Source: Kazachstania africana CBS 2517 (lineage: Eukaryota; Ascomycota; Saccharomycetes; Saccharomycetales; Saccharomycetaceae). Taken from it: a stretch of DNA of 64,000 bases. The first letter of the stretch is position 1. Every line of letters begins with the position of its first letter. The position numbers and the translations under genes were made by a program. Below the pieces are notes generated by a model. The model was not told the DNA's origin and ran no database searches. It saw only the letters and a list, made by a program, of their open reading frames with translations. Below are positions 45,064 through 57,457 of this stretch, in pieces. The stretch lies in assembly GCF_000304475.1 (NCBI RefSeq), contig NC_018947.1, positions 310,001-374,000 of the forward strand. The letters are read 5' to 3'.

Positions 45064-47421
45064 ATGATTAAGTTTTCAGACTTAGTCAACCATTTAATAA
45101 AGCTCCTAGAGTTAAATATGGATGGTCCTCAAAGTGACTTCAGGCGACCTAGTGCTATGGTGGTGACAACTCAACTTATAATCGCTATATCTTTAGGGCT
45201 TTTTGCGCTGTTTTCTTTTGCTGTATTACTTAAGAAATTACCTAGGTTATATGCAAGTCGAAAATTCAGGAATAATAACCTTCCTTCATGGAATGCAGAC
45301 CATTTATTTGGATGGATACCGGTTTTATATAAAATCAATGATAATGAAGTTATCGAATATGCAGGATTGGACGCTTTTGTCTTTTTAGGATTTTTCAAGA
45401 TGTGCATCAAACTATTGGCTATATTTTGCTGCTTTTCCATCTGCATTATTTCACCAATAAGGTATCACTTCACTGGGCAGTATGATGACGGAAATGACAC
45501 CGTTATGAATTTAACTAATGCCCCTGAGGTAAATGATGAGCCTCCTTCCAGTCCAGAAACGGTAACTTTATATTTGTGGATGTATGTAGTCTTCACATAC
45601 TTCTTTACCTTCCTGACTCTTAAACTGATTGTGTCGCAGACCAAGGTAGTGGTTAAAACGAGACAAAAACATCTAGGCAGGCAGAATTCCATTGCAGACA
45701 GAACGATTCGATTATCAGGTATTCCGATTGAACTTCGCGATGTGACTGCATTGAAGAATAGAATTGAACAGCTGAAAATAGGTACTGTTGCCTCCATTAC
45801 AATTTGTAGAGAATGGGGTCCCCTAAATAGATTCTTCCATTACAGAAAACAGGTTTTAAATCAGTTAGAATTAGCTTACGCTGAATGTCCTCCAGACCTG
45901 CGTGAGAGTGAAGTATACTCGGAGAATTATAATCTAAGAAGAAGTCAACGTAATGAAGTTATCACTCATAGCAATGATCAAACCCTAGAATACACTTCAC
46001 GTAGTCAAGATCAGCTAGGGGTTACGCATGACGATTCTCCAGAGGATGTGACCCTGTATTCTCAGGTTCAATTAAAGGACGAGAGACCAAGAATGAAAAT
46101 AGGACTATTTGGGTTATTCGGTAGAGAAGTGGATACAATTGATCACCTGGAACAACAACTCAAGTTTATTGACAATGAAATCAACCAAGCAAGAAAAAAA
46201 CATTATTCAGCTACGCCCTCAGCTTTTGTTACAATGGACTCCGTTGCAAATGCGCAAATGGCAGCGCAAGCTGTACTAGATCCCAGAGTTCATTATTTTA
46301 TCACCAAACTCGCTCCAGCTCCCCATGATATCAAATGGGATCATGCCTGCTTGTCTAGAAAGGACCGGTTGATTAAAACTTACTCGGTTACCATATTTAT
46401 TGGAATTTGCAGTGTGTTCTTAATTATACCTGTTTCTTACTTGGCAACGTTGCTTAATTTAAAAACCATTTCGAAATTTTGGCCAGGGTTGGGAAACTTA
46501 CTAAGAAATCATAGATGGGCAGAAAATGCAGTTACCGGCTTACTTCCAACTTATATTTTCACTTTATTAAATTTTGGTATACCATTCTTCTACGAATATC
46601 TAACATCCAGACAAGGTCTTGTCTCACACAGTGAGGAAGAACTTTCTCTAGTTTCCAAAAATTTCTTTTATATATTCGTCAATTTGTTTTTAGTATTCAC
46701 ATTAGCGGGTACTGCCTCTAATTATTGGGGTTATTTGTCTGATACTACTAAAATCGCCTATCAACTTTCCACTTCTGTTAAAGAATTTTCCCTGTTTTAT
46801 GTTGATCTAATAATATTGCAAGGTATTGGTATGTTTCCATTCAAGTTACTATTAGCGGGTAGTCTAATTGGGTTCCCATTAATCAAAATCCAGGCAAAAA
46901 CTCCAAGACAACGCAAAGAACTTTATAATCCGCCTATTTTCAGTTTTGGTATTCAGTTACCACAACCAATTCTGATATTTATCATTACATTAATTTACAG
47001 TGTTATGAGCACAAAAATTTTAACTGCAGGACTTGCATATTTTGTAATTGGATTTTATGTTTACAAATACCAGTTGATTTATGCAACCGACCATTTGCCT
47101 CATTCAACAGGAAAGGTTTGGCCCTTAGTATTCAGAAGAGTGATATTAGGGCTATTATTATTTCAACTGACAATGACTGGTACACTGGCCGGGTTTGAGG
47201 GAGGTTGGATATTGTCCTCGTGGTTGTTCCCACTGCCATTCATAACGATAAGTTTTCTTTGGGACTTCCAGAAGAATTATTTGCCTTTATGTAAATACAT
47301 CGCGTTGAGTTCAATCAGAGAACATGAGAGAGATAACTCTATGGTATGTTCACCAGCCGATGATGTTACCTACGAGTATCCTTATCTTGTAGACGGACTA
47401 GAAGGGCCCATATTAGAATAA
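45064..47421 (+). CDS. CSC1: OSCA/TMEM63-family stress-gated cation channel Csc1
   Basis: Csc1 is a calcium-permeable osmotic/mechanical-gated cation channel of the OSCA/TMEM63 (DUF221) family. The 785-residue protein shows the family order: a first membrane segment near residue 40, two more near 100-125 and 170-195, a long cytosolic domain with an RNA-recognition-like fold (about 210-430, RLSGIPIEL and [18 protein letters not shown], then [12 protein letters not shown]), and about eight segments in the C-terminal half. Yeast Csc1 (YLR241W) has 782 residues. I used the first ATG; an alternative at 45118 would shorten it by 18 residues. It converges with ARV1, with stops 31 bases apart. Confidence 0.93.
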   Translation: MIKFSDLVNHLIKLLELNMDGPQSDFRRPSAMVVTTQLIIAISLGLFALFSFAVLLKKLPRLYASRKFRNNNLPSWNADHLFGWIPVLYKINDNEVIEYAGLDAFVFLGFFKMCIKLLAIFCCFSICIISPIRYHFTGQYDDGNDTVMNLTNAPEVNDEPPSSPETVTLYLWMYVVFTYFFTFLTLKLIVSQTKVVVKTRQKHLGRQNSIADRTIRLSGIPIELRDVTALKNRIEQLKIGTVASITICREWGPLNRFFHYRKQVLNQLELAYAECPPDLRESEVYSENYNLRRSQRNEVITHSNDQTLEYTSRSQDQLGVTHDDSPEDVTLYSQVQLKDERPRMKIGLFGLFGREVDTIDHLEQQLKFIDNEINQARKKHYSATPSAFVTMDSVANAQMAAQAVLDPRVHYFITKLAPAPHDIKWDHACLSRKDRLIKTYSVTIFIGICSVFLIIPVSYLATLLNLKTISKFWPGLGNLLRNHRWAENAVTGLLPTYIFTLLNFGIPFFYEYLTSRQGLVSHSEEELSLVSKNFFYIFVNLFLVFTLAGTASNYWGYLSDTTKIAYQLSTSVKEFSLFYVDLIILQGIGMFPFKLLLAGSLIGFPLIKIQAKTPRQRKELYNPPIFSFGIQLPQPILIFIITLIYSVMSTKILTAGLAYFVIGFYVYKYQLIYATDHLPHSTGKVWPLVFRRVILGLLLFQLTMTGTLAGFEGGWILSSWLFPLPFITISFLWDFQKNYLPLCKYIALSSIREHERDNSMVCSPADDVTYEYPYLVDGLEGPILE

Positions 47422-47452
47422 AGAATTATATGTGTATATGAATGTATATAAA

Positions 47453-48361
47453 TTAATAATTTCCAAATATTGGTAAGAACATCAATAACATTTCTGAATA
47501 AAGATAGCTTTTAAGTTGAACGGAATCACCCTTTGTGAGTAGTAAAATCATGATAGGTTTGACACATACCGTTTTCAATATAGTGACAAAGATAAAGACC
47601 TTTAGAATGGCTCGGTAAGGTAGATTAGTTACCACTTTCAAAGATTCTATTAAATATAAATTGGCCACCCACTTGATTATGCTGGTCGACGAAGTAGAGT
47701 CATCGTAAGGCCAAATCAACATCAGAACTGGGAAAATCTTCGCACCATATGACAATAGGATGGTATATGAGATCGCATATTTAGCAAACCGTATGTTCTC
47801 ACCCCAGTTATACCATTTAATGATACAATATTGCGTTAAATTGTGAAAGAAAGTCAAATCAATTATTGAATATACTGCAAAATAGAGATATTGGTTCAAC
47901 GCGCTCCAACTATTAATTTTATCAATTATGGTATCTAGTTGGAAAGAGCTGTATCTTGAGTTTTGGTACGTATAATATTTGCTCTCTTCAGTCATCCATT
48001 TCAGATATATTTCAAATGTAAGGAGAAGGATCCAAAGACGATTAATAGTGTCAAATTTGAGAATCCAATTTTTAATGTTACAATAGGTCTGTTCTAAAGT
48101 CTCTGACAGACTTTGATGCCTGAAGTCTAAAGATTTCCAATCATCGTACTTGGATAGCGTCTCCTCTAGTGAGTTAAAGACCATATGCCTGTAAGCACCC
48201 GGCTTCAGTAGTAACAGATCAATAAATAGAAGGATATTGTCTATCTCAACGTACTTGTCTACTATTCCATGACAATGAGGACACTCAGTTAATTGAATAT
48301 GGTTGTTTGAGTAAACGATATAGAGAGATTTCACAGGTTTGGTACATCCAATGCAAATCAT
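47453..48361 (-). CDS. ARV1: sterol/GPI-anchor homeostasis protein Arv1
   Basis: Arv1 is an ER/Golgi membrane protein needed for sterol distribution and GPI-anchor synthesis. The N-terminal Arv1 homology domain carries the zinc motif: MICIGCTKPV with Cys3 and Cys6, then ECPHCHGIVDKYVEIDN with Cys27 and Cys30. Several hydrophobic segments follow (about 110-125, 165-180, 195-215, 240-300). Length is 302 against 321 in yeast. Gene order CSC1-ARV1-GPN3 equals YLR241W-YLR243W. Confidence 0.95.
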   Translation of the reverse strand: MICIGCTKPVKSLYIVYSNNHIQLTECPHCHGIVDKYVEIDNILLFIDLLLLKPGAYRHMVFNSLEETLSKYDDWKSLDFRHQSLSETLEQTYCNIKNWILKFDTINRLWILLLTFEIYLKWMTEESKYYTYQNSRYSSFQLDTIIDKINSWSALNQYLYFAVYSIIDLTFFHNLTQYCIIKWYNWGENIRFAKYAISYTILLSYGAKIFPVLMLIWPYDDSTSSTSIIKWVANLYLIESLKVVTNLPYRAILKVFIFVTILKTVCVKPIMILLLTKGDSVQLKSYLYSEMLLMFLPIFGNY

Positions 48362-49146
48362 GTATTTCTTCGCTGCTATATGTGTTTGATCACAGTGGTC
48401 TTTTTTTCATTGGCAGCATTGCGACTTATAAAGAGATCTTACAATGAATAGTCATGAAGCTGCAATGTTAGGATCTAGTTGGCGTTGCGGTTAGTGAATG
48501 GGCTGATTCTTCTATATAGTCGTGGGAAAGAACAGCCACCGATTTTGAGCTAGAAATGGTTATATAAAAATCTTATTTGCAAGGGTAACGTTTACTAACT
48601 AACTTGATGAGAAGAATAGTGTCAAAAGGATGTGCCATTGAAGGCTTGAAGGTGGAATGTCCCTATTACTAGAACCGTCAGGCCGAAGAAGCAAGATATT
48701 TCATGCATTAGAAGTGTTCGGGCAATTATAAGATCGTTATGGAGGAAGATTGATGAGGAACGTGGTAAGAACTCGTCACAGTAGAGAGAAGATACTGCTT
48801 TAATGCAGAAACTACAAAACTCTCTCGGAATTGCTATGTAGAGGCACACTGCATGTAAATCATAAAATCAAAATAGCCATTCCCGGGCTCTCTGGAGGCT
48901 CCAGAAACTCAGCATTGCCGCCCCTTCTAATGTTGAAATGGGCCACACCTCACGAAATCTGCCAATTACAATCCTCACACAACGCCAAACCTCTAATCAT
49001 CTTGATATTCATAGCAACCATCCATAGTAAATCTGAAAAATTTTCAGTTTCGCTTACAGAAAATTGCGATGAGCTTTATAAAGAAAAATTTGATATTAGC
49101 TAATAGTTGAAATTAACTCTTTGAGTGAAAAGTATCAGAGTATACC
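48362..49146. promoter_or_regulatory. divergent promoter of ARV1 and GPN3 with RRPE and PAC
   Basis: No gene is supported in these 785 bases. TGAAAAATTTTC (49034-49045) and GCGATGAG (49066-49073) are full RRPE and PAC matches placed 74-113 bases before the GPN3 ATG, the spacing and order typical of ribosome-biogenesis genes. A 90-codon frame at 48831-49103 starts with TTG and matches nothing I know. Confidence 0.6.
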
Positions 49147-49962
49147 ATGTCTCGAGTCGGTGTGTTAGTGTTAGGGCCTGCTGGTGCAGGTAAGAGTACG
49201 TTTTGTAATTCCATAATATCTCACATGCAAACTATAGGACGTAGAGCGCACATTGTCAATTTAGATCCCGCTGCAGAACCAAATAAATACGAATTTACGA
49301 TAGATATAAGAGACCTGATTTCATTGGAAGATGTAATGGAAGAATTAGAACTTGGTCCAAATGGGTCTTTGATTTACTGTTTTGAGTACCTTTTAAAGAA
49401 CCTTGACTGGTTAGATGAAGAAATTGGGGACTATAACGATGAATTTTTAATATTTGATTGTCCTGGCCAAATTGAATTATATACACACGTTCCAGTATTA
49501 CCTCAGATCGTACGTCATTTACAGGGCCAACTGAATTTCAATCTGTGTGCCACATATTTGCTTGAAGCACCCTTCGTGATAGACACTTCGAAATTTTTCA
49601 GTGGTGCCCTTTCAGCCATGTCTGCCATGATATTGTTAGAGCTACCACACATTAATATTCTAAGTAAACTGGATTTGATCAAAGATGACTTCAATAAAAA
49701 GAAATTGAAGAGATTTTTGAATCCAGATGCAATGTTATTGGCTAACAGTGCAGACGAAGAAACGAATCCAAAATTCCAACATCTAAACCAGTGCATCGCT
49801 AACCTTGTAGACGACTTCGGCATGGTGCAATTTTTACCATTGGAAGCAAACAACGCTGAAAGTGTCGCTACAATCCTGTCCTACATAGACGATGTCACCC
49901 AGTGGGCAGAGGGACAAGAACCACAGGAGCCCAACGACCAAATCGACATCGAAGAAATGTAA
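49147..49962 (+). CDS. GPN3: GPN-loop GTPase Gpn3
   Basis: Gpn3 (YLR243W) is one of the paralogous GPN-loop GTPases that assemble and import RNA polymerases II and III. The P-loop is GPAGAGKST (10-18), the diagnostic GPN loop is at residues 70-72 (ELGPNGSL), and the switch region [12 protein letters not shown] and base-recognition LSKLDLI are present. Length is 271 against 272 in S. cerevisiae. Residues 243-271 form an acidic tail. A PAC/RRPE pair lies upstream. The next gene, RVB1, follows in the same direction after 199 bases but belongs to the YDR track. Confidence 0.96.
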   Translation: MSRVGVLVLGPAGAGKSTFCNSIISHMQTIGRRAHIVNLDPAAEPNKYEFTIDIRDLISLEDVMEELELGPNGSLIYCFEYLLKNLDWLDEEIGDYNDEFLIFDCPGQIELYTHVPVLPQIVRHLQGQLNFNLCATYLLEAPFVIDTSKFFSGALSAMSAMILLELPHINILSKLDLIKDDFNKKKLKRFLNPDAMLLANSADEETNPKFQHLNQCIANLVDDFGMVQFLPLEANNAESVATILSYIDDVTQWAEGQEPQEPNDQIDIEEM

Positions 49963-50149
49963 TTCAAGCTTATAACTCTCATATATAATTCAAATTGGTG
50001 TTTGGAACAGTTAGTTATTCACACTACGTACATAGCGACTTTAAATCTTTCAATGCGCATTATTTAATATATCAAAAATTTCATATAGTGGTATTTGAAA
50101 ATATTTAGTTGATATGGAAGTTATCTCATCACGTAGAATCCGCACGTAA

Positions 50150-51544
<1,395 letters not shown>

Positions 51545-51671
51545 AAAAATATGTATTATAACTAGATATACTTTTTTAATTCAAGATAAGAATCGAATAT
51601 TTGAAAAATGAGAAAATCAATCTATTCTTTAGAATACAAATTTTACGATGATGATTGTTATATACTTCGAT

Positions 51672-53621
51672 CTAAGCCTTTTCAGAACCCAGATCTGCAA
51701 TTTCCTTCAAAAACTCAGCTGGTGTCTCAATTGCAGTACTACCATACACAACATTTTTTGGATTGTGTAATTGAGAATGAGCCCACTCTTGTAAATTCTG
51801 GTATTCTAGATAGTTACCGCCACCAACAACAAATACTACTGATTTATTGTATGATTGTCTCTTTGGTTTTTTAGTGTGAGCTCCCCTTGTAATACGAGGA
51901 TCTATGTAAATATAACTATCCGTAGCTTCCAAATTCTTTTGTGAACTATTTAAAGGATCCATTATTGCCTCGACCACGTTAGTAATAGGAATCGTCTTCT
52001 TTTCTGGCAATAACTTTTTGATACCGGAGATTAAACTGCCAACTTTACCTGGCAATTTACCCTCTGTTAAACTATACAGACTTGAAAGAGCATTTGATGT
52101 TGCGTGTACATTGCTGTTAGTTGTACCATCTTCAAGAGACTTGTTTTGTAATGATTTGTTAGATAATTGCATGTATTCCCTTAATTTATAGACATATTTC
52201 AAGGGACTAATGTCATATTCGTTAGACTTGAAGTATGCCTCGATTTTGTTTGTGAAATCCTTTGATAAACCATCATTGGCTGTCAAATACAGCACAATGA
52301 AAGATCTCATTTTATCCTCTAAGTTATTTGTTTTACCATCATCCAAGATTTGCATAAATGATTCTTGTACCTTATTACTATTTGGACCCTGCTCTATTTC
52401 GAAAAATGTGTCGAGTTTCTTGTTTTCCAACTCAGCTAAAAGTGAACTGAAAATGTTAACATGAGTGTCAATAATGTTCTTCCTTGCAGTAAGTTCTGGT
52501 AATTTGTTGACAACTTCTTGAAATTGTGTGGTTTCCTCAGAAGAATTCGGGTCCAGGTCGCTGATATTGGTTACACCAGTTTTCCTACTTATTTCAGCGG
52601 CTTCTTCCTTATAAGCAGTCAATGCAAGTTCAACGTTTTCTGCTGCTTCAGGGAATGGTAAATGAGAATTTTGAGTCCAGAAAAAGTCATGTGGTTCAAT
52701 ATCAAATCTTTTGTGACTTTCTTCACCCTGATCATTTGTTGTCGTAATTGTAATGGTGTTTCTGGATAATTTGAAAATATCAAATACCATACATTGGTAG
52801 ATCCAAGAATGGGAGAACATACATGCAAAATCAATCTGTCTGTCAAGAATAATCAAAACAGATCTTTCGATCGAGTCATTACCAGGTAATACAGATGTAC
52901 TTGATGTCTTTGTATTAATCACATAATCACGTAATTTATTTCCCAATTTTTCCGCAACGGTTTCTGCTGGACCACCCTTTGGTGCTCTCAGGATTGGAAT
53001 TGATTGTGTTGTGATAACAGTATTGAATAAGCCTTCTGCCACTTCATTGCAAATAGCGTTGATCGACTCCTCAGTAGATGATGGGTTATTCAACAAAGAA
53101 TAAGTATTACTCATTTCTAAAGAGAACAGTTCGGGTTCTGTAACAACAAAGTCTAAGTATTGATCAAAGACTTGCTTGATTTTGTCTGATTTACCTGTAA
53201 CAGAAACCTTTTGAGCCAAGTTCTCTAATAATTCTCTGTCTAGGGTAGAGGTAAAATTAATATAATATTCTGAGTATTTGTCATCTTTCAAATCTTGAAC
53301 AATAAAATCGATATTACCTTGCGTTGGGGAAACAAAATAGATAGCTGGAACATCAGGCAATGGGGATCTATCTTGATGAATTAAAGAATGGACAGTAACA
53401 CCAGCCTTTAATAGATCATTGACACGAAGCACCGAAGAAATAATAGCAGTACTCTTGACATCCATGAGCAACACCTTCCAAATCAATTCTTGGTCATTAA
53501 ACGTGTCTTCCAGATTAGTGTTCTTTGTATCTTCATTCAAGAATAACATCTTCAAAACAGAAGATATCTGCATATCTCTGAGGCTAACATTGTGCCCTAA
53601 CAAAACATCATCATTGGCCAT
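51672..53621 (-). CDS. SLY1: Sec1/Munc18-family SNARE regulator Sly1
   Basis: Sly1 binds the syntaxin Sed5 and promotes SNARE assembly in ER-to-Golgi traffic. The protein starts with the SM-family helix MANDDVLLGHNVSLRDMQISSVLKML, then domain 1 (SALINHQDRSPLPDVPAIYF-like segment around residue 80-95 reads SLIHQDRSPLPDVPAIYFVS), domain 3a with its extended lid region (about 320-370), and a C-terminal KSVVFVVGGGNYLEYQNLQEW element typical of SM proteins. Length 649 compares with 666. It converges with RVB1 as in YDR190C-YDR189W; its promoter lies opposite CCT6's stop. Confidence 0.97.
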   Translation of the reverse strand: MANDDVLLGHNVSLRDMQISSVLKMLFLNEDTKNTNLEDTFNDQELIWKVLLMDVKSTAIISSVLRVNDLLKAGVTVHSLIHQDRSPLPDVPAIYFVSPTQGNIDFIVQDLKDDKYSEYYINFTSTLDRELLENLAQKVSVTGKSDKIKQVFDQYLDFVVTEPELFSLEMSNTYSLLNNPSSTEESINAICNEVAEGLFNTVITTQSIPILRAPKGGPAETVAEKLGNKLRDYVINTKTSSTSVLPGNDSIERSVLIILDRQIDFACMFSHSWIYQCMVFDIFKLSRNTITITTTNDQGEESHKRFDIEPHDFFWTQNSHLPFPEAAENVELALTAYKEEAAEISRKTGVTNISDLDPNSSEETTQFQEVVNKLPELTARKNIIDTHVNIFSSLLAELENKKLDTFFEIEQGPNSNKVQESFMQILDDGKTNNLEDKMRSFIVLYLTANDGLSKDFTNKIEAYFKSNEYDISPLKYVYKLREYMQLSNKSLQNKSLEDGTTNSNVHATSNALSSLYSLTEGKLPGKVGSLISGIKKLLPEKKTIPITNVVEAIMDPLNSSQKNLEATDSYIYIDPRITRGAHTKKPKRQSYNKSVVFVVGGGNYLEYQNLQEWAHSQLHNPKNVVYGSTAIETPAEFLKEIADLGSEKA

Positions 53622-53830
53622 TGTCTGGTATTCTCGTAAGTGATTTCACAGAGTAATTAAATAGTCAGATATTCGAAAGTATCTTAAATATAACTGTGGC
53701 GTTGTTGGTGTTCTTTCTGTCCTGTTTTTTTATTAAGCGAACAGAATTTCATTGTTGAAAAATAATGGAAACTCGTAATGGGTAATAATTCTATATCTAA
53801 TTATATTTATATGTACATATGAGGCTTTAC

Positions 53831-55459
53831 TTATTGAGGTCCGTCTTTTAATGTGGATCTACCTGCTCTTAATAATTCATCACATAACAAAAGGTTGCTT
53901 GCAATACCTGTAGCTCCACTGATGGCATTTCTTAAGACACGGTAGGAATCCCAAATACCTTCGATGGTTGGATCACAGGAATCACCAATATTTAGGTCGA
54001 CACCTACGTATCTACGTTCTTCAGTGGCTTCATCTAGTTCGTCTTGGCATAGCGCAAGAACATCTAATGGATCGAATCCAGAGTTTTTGATCAAAGTTTT
54101 TGGAATTACAAGCATGGCTTCAGCAAAGGCCTGGATACCTGTCTTCGTTTTACCTTTAGCACCTAATTTGTTCATATTGGCTTTTTTCAGGTGGTTAGAG
54201 ACTTCGATGAAGTATGAACCAGCACCAGGGACGACGGCTGTGTCTTTAAGAACGTTGGCAACAGCTCTCAGACCGTCTCTAACAGCATCTTTGGTTTGGT
54301 TCAATGCATAGTGGGTGGAACCCTTGATTAGAATAGTACATGATTTTGGATCTTTGTTTTCAGTGACATAAGTAAATTTTTCTTCACCAATTGTTTCCTG
54401 ATGCACCAAACCGGAGAAACCTAAGATTTGTGGGGATAAATCATCAACAGAGTTTTGAGCTTCACCACCAGTTACTAGTTGTAATCTTTCCATATTACGT
54501 CTCTTGGCTCTTCTTAATGCTAAAATGTTATGTTTGGCAAGAACGTCTAAGGACATTGGATCAATACCTTTTTGGTTAATTATAACAAAACCTTTATTAG
54601 AATCAAGTCCACAAACTTCATTTTTCAAATCAATAATTTTCTTCAATTTTTCATCAACAAATTTTCTTTCACTTGCAGCTAATTTATCTCTTTGATCTGC
54701 TGTACTGTAGAAGAAGCTTGAATTTACTTCAGTCTTTTCATACTCTAATGAAACATTTAAGATTAAAACGTATGCATTTTCAACACGAGTAGGCATATCT
54801 GGATGTCTTCCACCGTGGTCTAAAACTAAACCTTTGATAAACGTTGTATCCTTTGGAGATAAATGTTGCATCTGCATGATCTCCACCATATGTAAATCTA
54901 GTGCATTTTCTTCATTTTGAACGTTCAAAACCGCATCAGTAACAATAGGCGTTAGTACTTCAGTTAATTCTGCGTTAACTTTGGTGGCTAGGGATGATCT
55001 AGCAACTTGTAGAAGAAATTCTCTGTCAAATTGTCCCTCGTTAGAAATCTTGTAATTGTCTAAGAAGTTCAAAGCTTCCTTTCTGGCAATTTCAAACCCA
55101 TCAGTGATAATCCTTGGATGTACACCTTCTTGAATGAATCTATAAGCTTGTCTCAATAGTTCACCGACAAGACAGACAACTGTAGTGGTACCATCACCAG
55201 TAATTTCATCTTGTGCAGCGGCGGCACGGGCAATCATAACCGCAGTTGGTGATTGAATTTGCATTTCTGTCAATAGCACTTTACCGTCCTTGGTCAATTT
55301 AATATTACCTGCACCATCGACTAACATCTTCAAAGTTCCCTTAGGACCAAGGTTTGTTTCTAGAACAGATTGTAAACCTTCCGCCGAGGTAACATTGACT
55401 TTCAATGCAGCATCTCTTCTCAAAGATTCTGCCTTTGGATTTAATAACTGTAGAGACAT
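53831..55459 (-). CDS. CCT6: chaperonin CCT/TRiC zeta subunit Cct6
   Basis: Cct6 is one of eight subunits of the cytosolic chaperonin that folds actin and tubulin. The 542-residue protein starts MSLQLLNPKAESLRRDAALK, identical to yeast Cct6, and has the nucleotide motif GDGTTTVV (88-95), the apical-domain segments around 190-375 and the C-terminal VGVDLNIGDSCDPTIEGIWD. Only a few short gaps against the yeast sequence are apparent. Codons are strongly biased to the yeast-preferred set. A near-match to the proteasome-type Rpn4 element (AGTGGCAAA, 55520-55528) lies upstream, of uncertain meaning. Confidence 0.99.
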   Translation of the reverse strand: MSLQLLNPKAESLRRDAALKVNVTSAEGLQSVLETNLGPKGTLKMLVDGAGNIKLTKDGKVLLTEMQIQSPTAVMIARAAAAQDEITGDGTTTVVCLVGELLRQAYRFIQEGVHPRIITDGFEIARKEALNFLDNYKISNEGQFDREFLLQVARSSLATKVNAELTEVLTPIVTDAVLNVQNEENALDLHMVEIMQMQHLSPKDTTFIKGLVLDHGGRHPDMPTRVENAYVLILNVSLEYEKTEVNSSFFYSTADQRDKLAASERKFVDEKLKKIIDLKNEVCGLDSNKGFVIINQKGIDPMSLDVLAKHNILALRRAKRRNMERLQLVTGGEAQNSVDDLSPQILGFSGLVHQETIGEEKFTYVTENKDPKSCTILIKGSTHYALNQTKDAVRDGLRAVANVLKDTAVVPGAGSYFIEVSNHLKKANMNKLGAKGKTKTGIQAFAEAMLVIPKTLIKNSGFDPLDVLALCQDELDEATEERRYVGVDLNIGDSCDPTIEGIWDSYRVLRNAISGATGIASNLLLCDELLRAGRSTLKDGPQ

Positions 55460-55734
55460 GATTGTTACGTTCTCAACGTGAATAGCTTATCCAATACAAC
55501 TTCGTGTTCCTCTTCAATAAGTGGCAAAAAGTTTGATTAATCTGACAAAAAATTTTCTTGATGCGCGCGATACCCGGAACGTTGGTGAAAGAGTTAATGA
55601 TGCTGATGAATAAAACAGACTCATCGCTGGGGGCCGTTGGCCAACGAAGTGAGCCACAGGTTGGGATGGTGGAGGGGTTGTGTATTTAAGGTTGAAATTA
55701 TATATCTATTCGATTTAAATAATGTGAGGCAAAA

Positions 55735-56874
55735 TCAGTTCTTTGATCTCTGTCTTGGGCCACCTGCGGATTTCTTATTTCTGGCAGTAAGGATTTCAAC
55801 ACCATGTTCAGTGACCAATAGAGTGTGTTCGAATTGTGCACTTCTTTTACCGTCTTGGGTAGTAGAGGTCCAGTCGTCTGGCCATGTGACATCCTTCCAC
55901 GTACCTTCATTGATCATTGGTTCGATGGTGAAGACCATACCTGGCTTCATGATACCTGGAGTTCTGTTATTTGCATAATGGGGAATATTTGGAGAACAGT
56001 GGAAAAATTTACCAACACCGTGACCACAGTAAGTTCTTACGACGGAGCATTTGTTTTCATTTGCATATTTTTCAATATGATCACCTAATTCTTGGAAAGT
56101 AGTACCCGGTTTACATAATTTGATTGCCAACTTGAGACATTCTCTAGCGGTTTCTACAGTATTCAAAGCTTCCTTTTCGATGTTTTCACCGACGTAGTAA
56201 GTTTCGTTTAAATCTGCATGGAAACCTTGATAATATAATGATACATCAAGATTGACAATATCACCTTCTTTTAAAACAGTTTTATCAGGAATACCGTGAC
56301 AGATAGTTTCATTGATAGAAGTACACACGGATTTTGGGAAGTTGTAATAATTTAATGGTGATGGATAAGCGTTTCTCTTGATAGTTTCATTATGGACGAT
56401 TTCATCAATTTCATCGGTAGTGACACCCGGTCTAACGGCAGCTGCTGCAATATCAAGCACTTCTCTACCTAAAATACAAGCTTTTCTAATCTTCTTAATC
56501 TCCTCCTTGGTATAAATAGGGATATTGTTTAGTCTGTCGTTTTTCTGTTCACTAATAGGTAAACCATTAGCAGCCCAGTCAGGTTTTTCAATATGTTCAG
56601 GAACTGATCTCTTTGGAGTCAAAGGGTAACTGGCTCTCAAATTACCAGCGTATTTGAATTTTGGAAATGGATCAAAACTCTCGTAAGAACCATCATCATC
56701 TTCTTTGTAATGTAAAGTCTTGTGCGATTTATAATTGTTTTTATAACAGTTTTCATCACAGAAAACCTGTTCAACACCATTTTTTAAGCAAATAGGGCAT
56801 TTCAATTGTGAAGTAGTCTCTTTCCCACATTGGAGACCCGCACAGTAAGTCTTCTTGACCTCTTCGCCAGTCAT
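55735..56874 (-). CDS. MAP1: methionine aminopeptidase 1
   Basis: Map1 removes the initiator methionine from nascent proteins on ribosomes. An N-terminal zinc-finger domain (Cys11, Cys16, Cys25, Cys28 and a following Cys/His set up to about residue 55) mediates ribosome contact. The pita-bread catalytic domain has metal ligands Asp210 (VNLDVSL) and Asp221 (HADLNETY), a His in CGHGVGKFFH (near 284), and Glu in FTIEPM and FEHTLL. The Asp spacing of 11 equals bacterial MetAP. Length 379 compares with 387 in yeast. It is followed upstream by CDD1 on the same strand, as in YLR244C-YLR245C. Confidence 0.98.
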   Translation of the reverse strand: MTGEEVKKTYCAGLQCGKETTSQLKCPICLKNGVEQVFCDENCYKNNYKSHKTLHYKEDDDGSYESFDPFPKFKYAGNLRASYPLTPKRSVPEHIEKPDWAANGLPISEQKNDRLNNIPIYTKEEIKKIRKACILGREVLDIAAAAVRPGVTTDEIDEIVHNETIKRNAYPSPLNYYNFPKSVCTSINETICHGIPDKTVLKEGDIVNLDVSLYYQGFHADLNETYYVGENIEKEALNTVETARECLKLAIKLCKPGTTFQELGDHIEKYANENKCSVVRTYCGHGVGKFFHCSPNIPHYANNRTPGIMKPGMVFTIEPMINEGTWKDVTWPDDWTSTTQDGKRSAQFEHTLLVTEHGVEILTARNKKSAGGPRQRSKN

Positions 56875-57034
56875 TATGATCCTTGCTTAATTGTGTCAAT
56901 CTCAGCCTAATTATTTTTTTTTTCTGTAAATTGTCTCTTTTAAAAGAAAATGCAGAGAGAAAAATTTTTAAAGCGTTGCAAAAGAAGAAATTCGTACATT
57001 AAAATCGATGAATATGATATCATTTCATTTTGGT

Positions 57035-57457
57035 TTACAAGAATTCCGAATTGAAATTCTCTGGTAGTAATTCGTTCATGGTCATTAACTTGTGTCGTGA
57101 TCCATCACCACTGAACATGATTACTGGGAAATGTCCCGGAACAAATTCGCTAAGGAATTGTCTACAGATCCCACACGGTGAAACAATCTTTTCATGGCCT
57201 CCTATGACCGCCAGGCATACCCAATCTTCCTTGGGAATCCCCTCAGAGATGCTCTTGACAACGGCAGTGCGTTCTGCACATATGGTACCTCCATAGCTTG
57301 AATTTTCCACATTACATCCGGACACGTAGTCACCATCTTTAGTCAAAATCACTGCACCTACAAAAAATTTAGAATATGGACAGTACGCTTTCGTTCTGGC
57401 ATATAGCACTTTATCTCTCAAAGTGTAAAATTTCTCGCTCGTTAGCTGGATAGACAT
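57035..57457 (-). CDS. CDD1: cytidine deaminase
   Basis: Cdd1 deaminates cytidine and deoxycytidine in pyrimidine salvage. The tetrameric-type enzyme signature is complete: Cys60-Ala-Glu62 in GGTICAERTAV and the zinc pair Cys95 and Cys98 in SPCGICRQFLSEF. The 140 residues match the yeast enzyme (142). It is divergent from ERF2 across 388 bases, the same arrangement as YLR245C-YLR246W. Confidence 0.97.
   Translation of the reverse strand: MSIQLTSEKFYTLRDKVLYARTKAYCPYSKFFVGAVILTKDGDYVSGCNVENSSYGGTICAERTAVVKSISEGIPKEDWVCLAVIGGHEKIVSPCGICRQFLSEFVPGHFPVIMFSGDGSRHKLMTMNELLPENFNSEFL

Noticed and set aside
48831..49103. 90-codon frame upstream of GPN3
   Set aside because: It begins with TTG, its 3' part contains the RRPE and PAC elements of the GPN3 promoter, and it matches no known protein.
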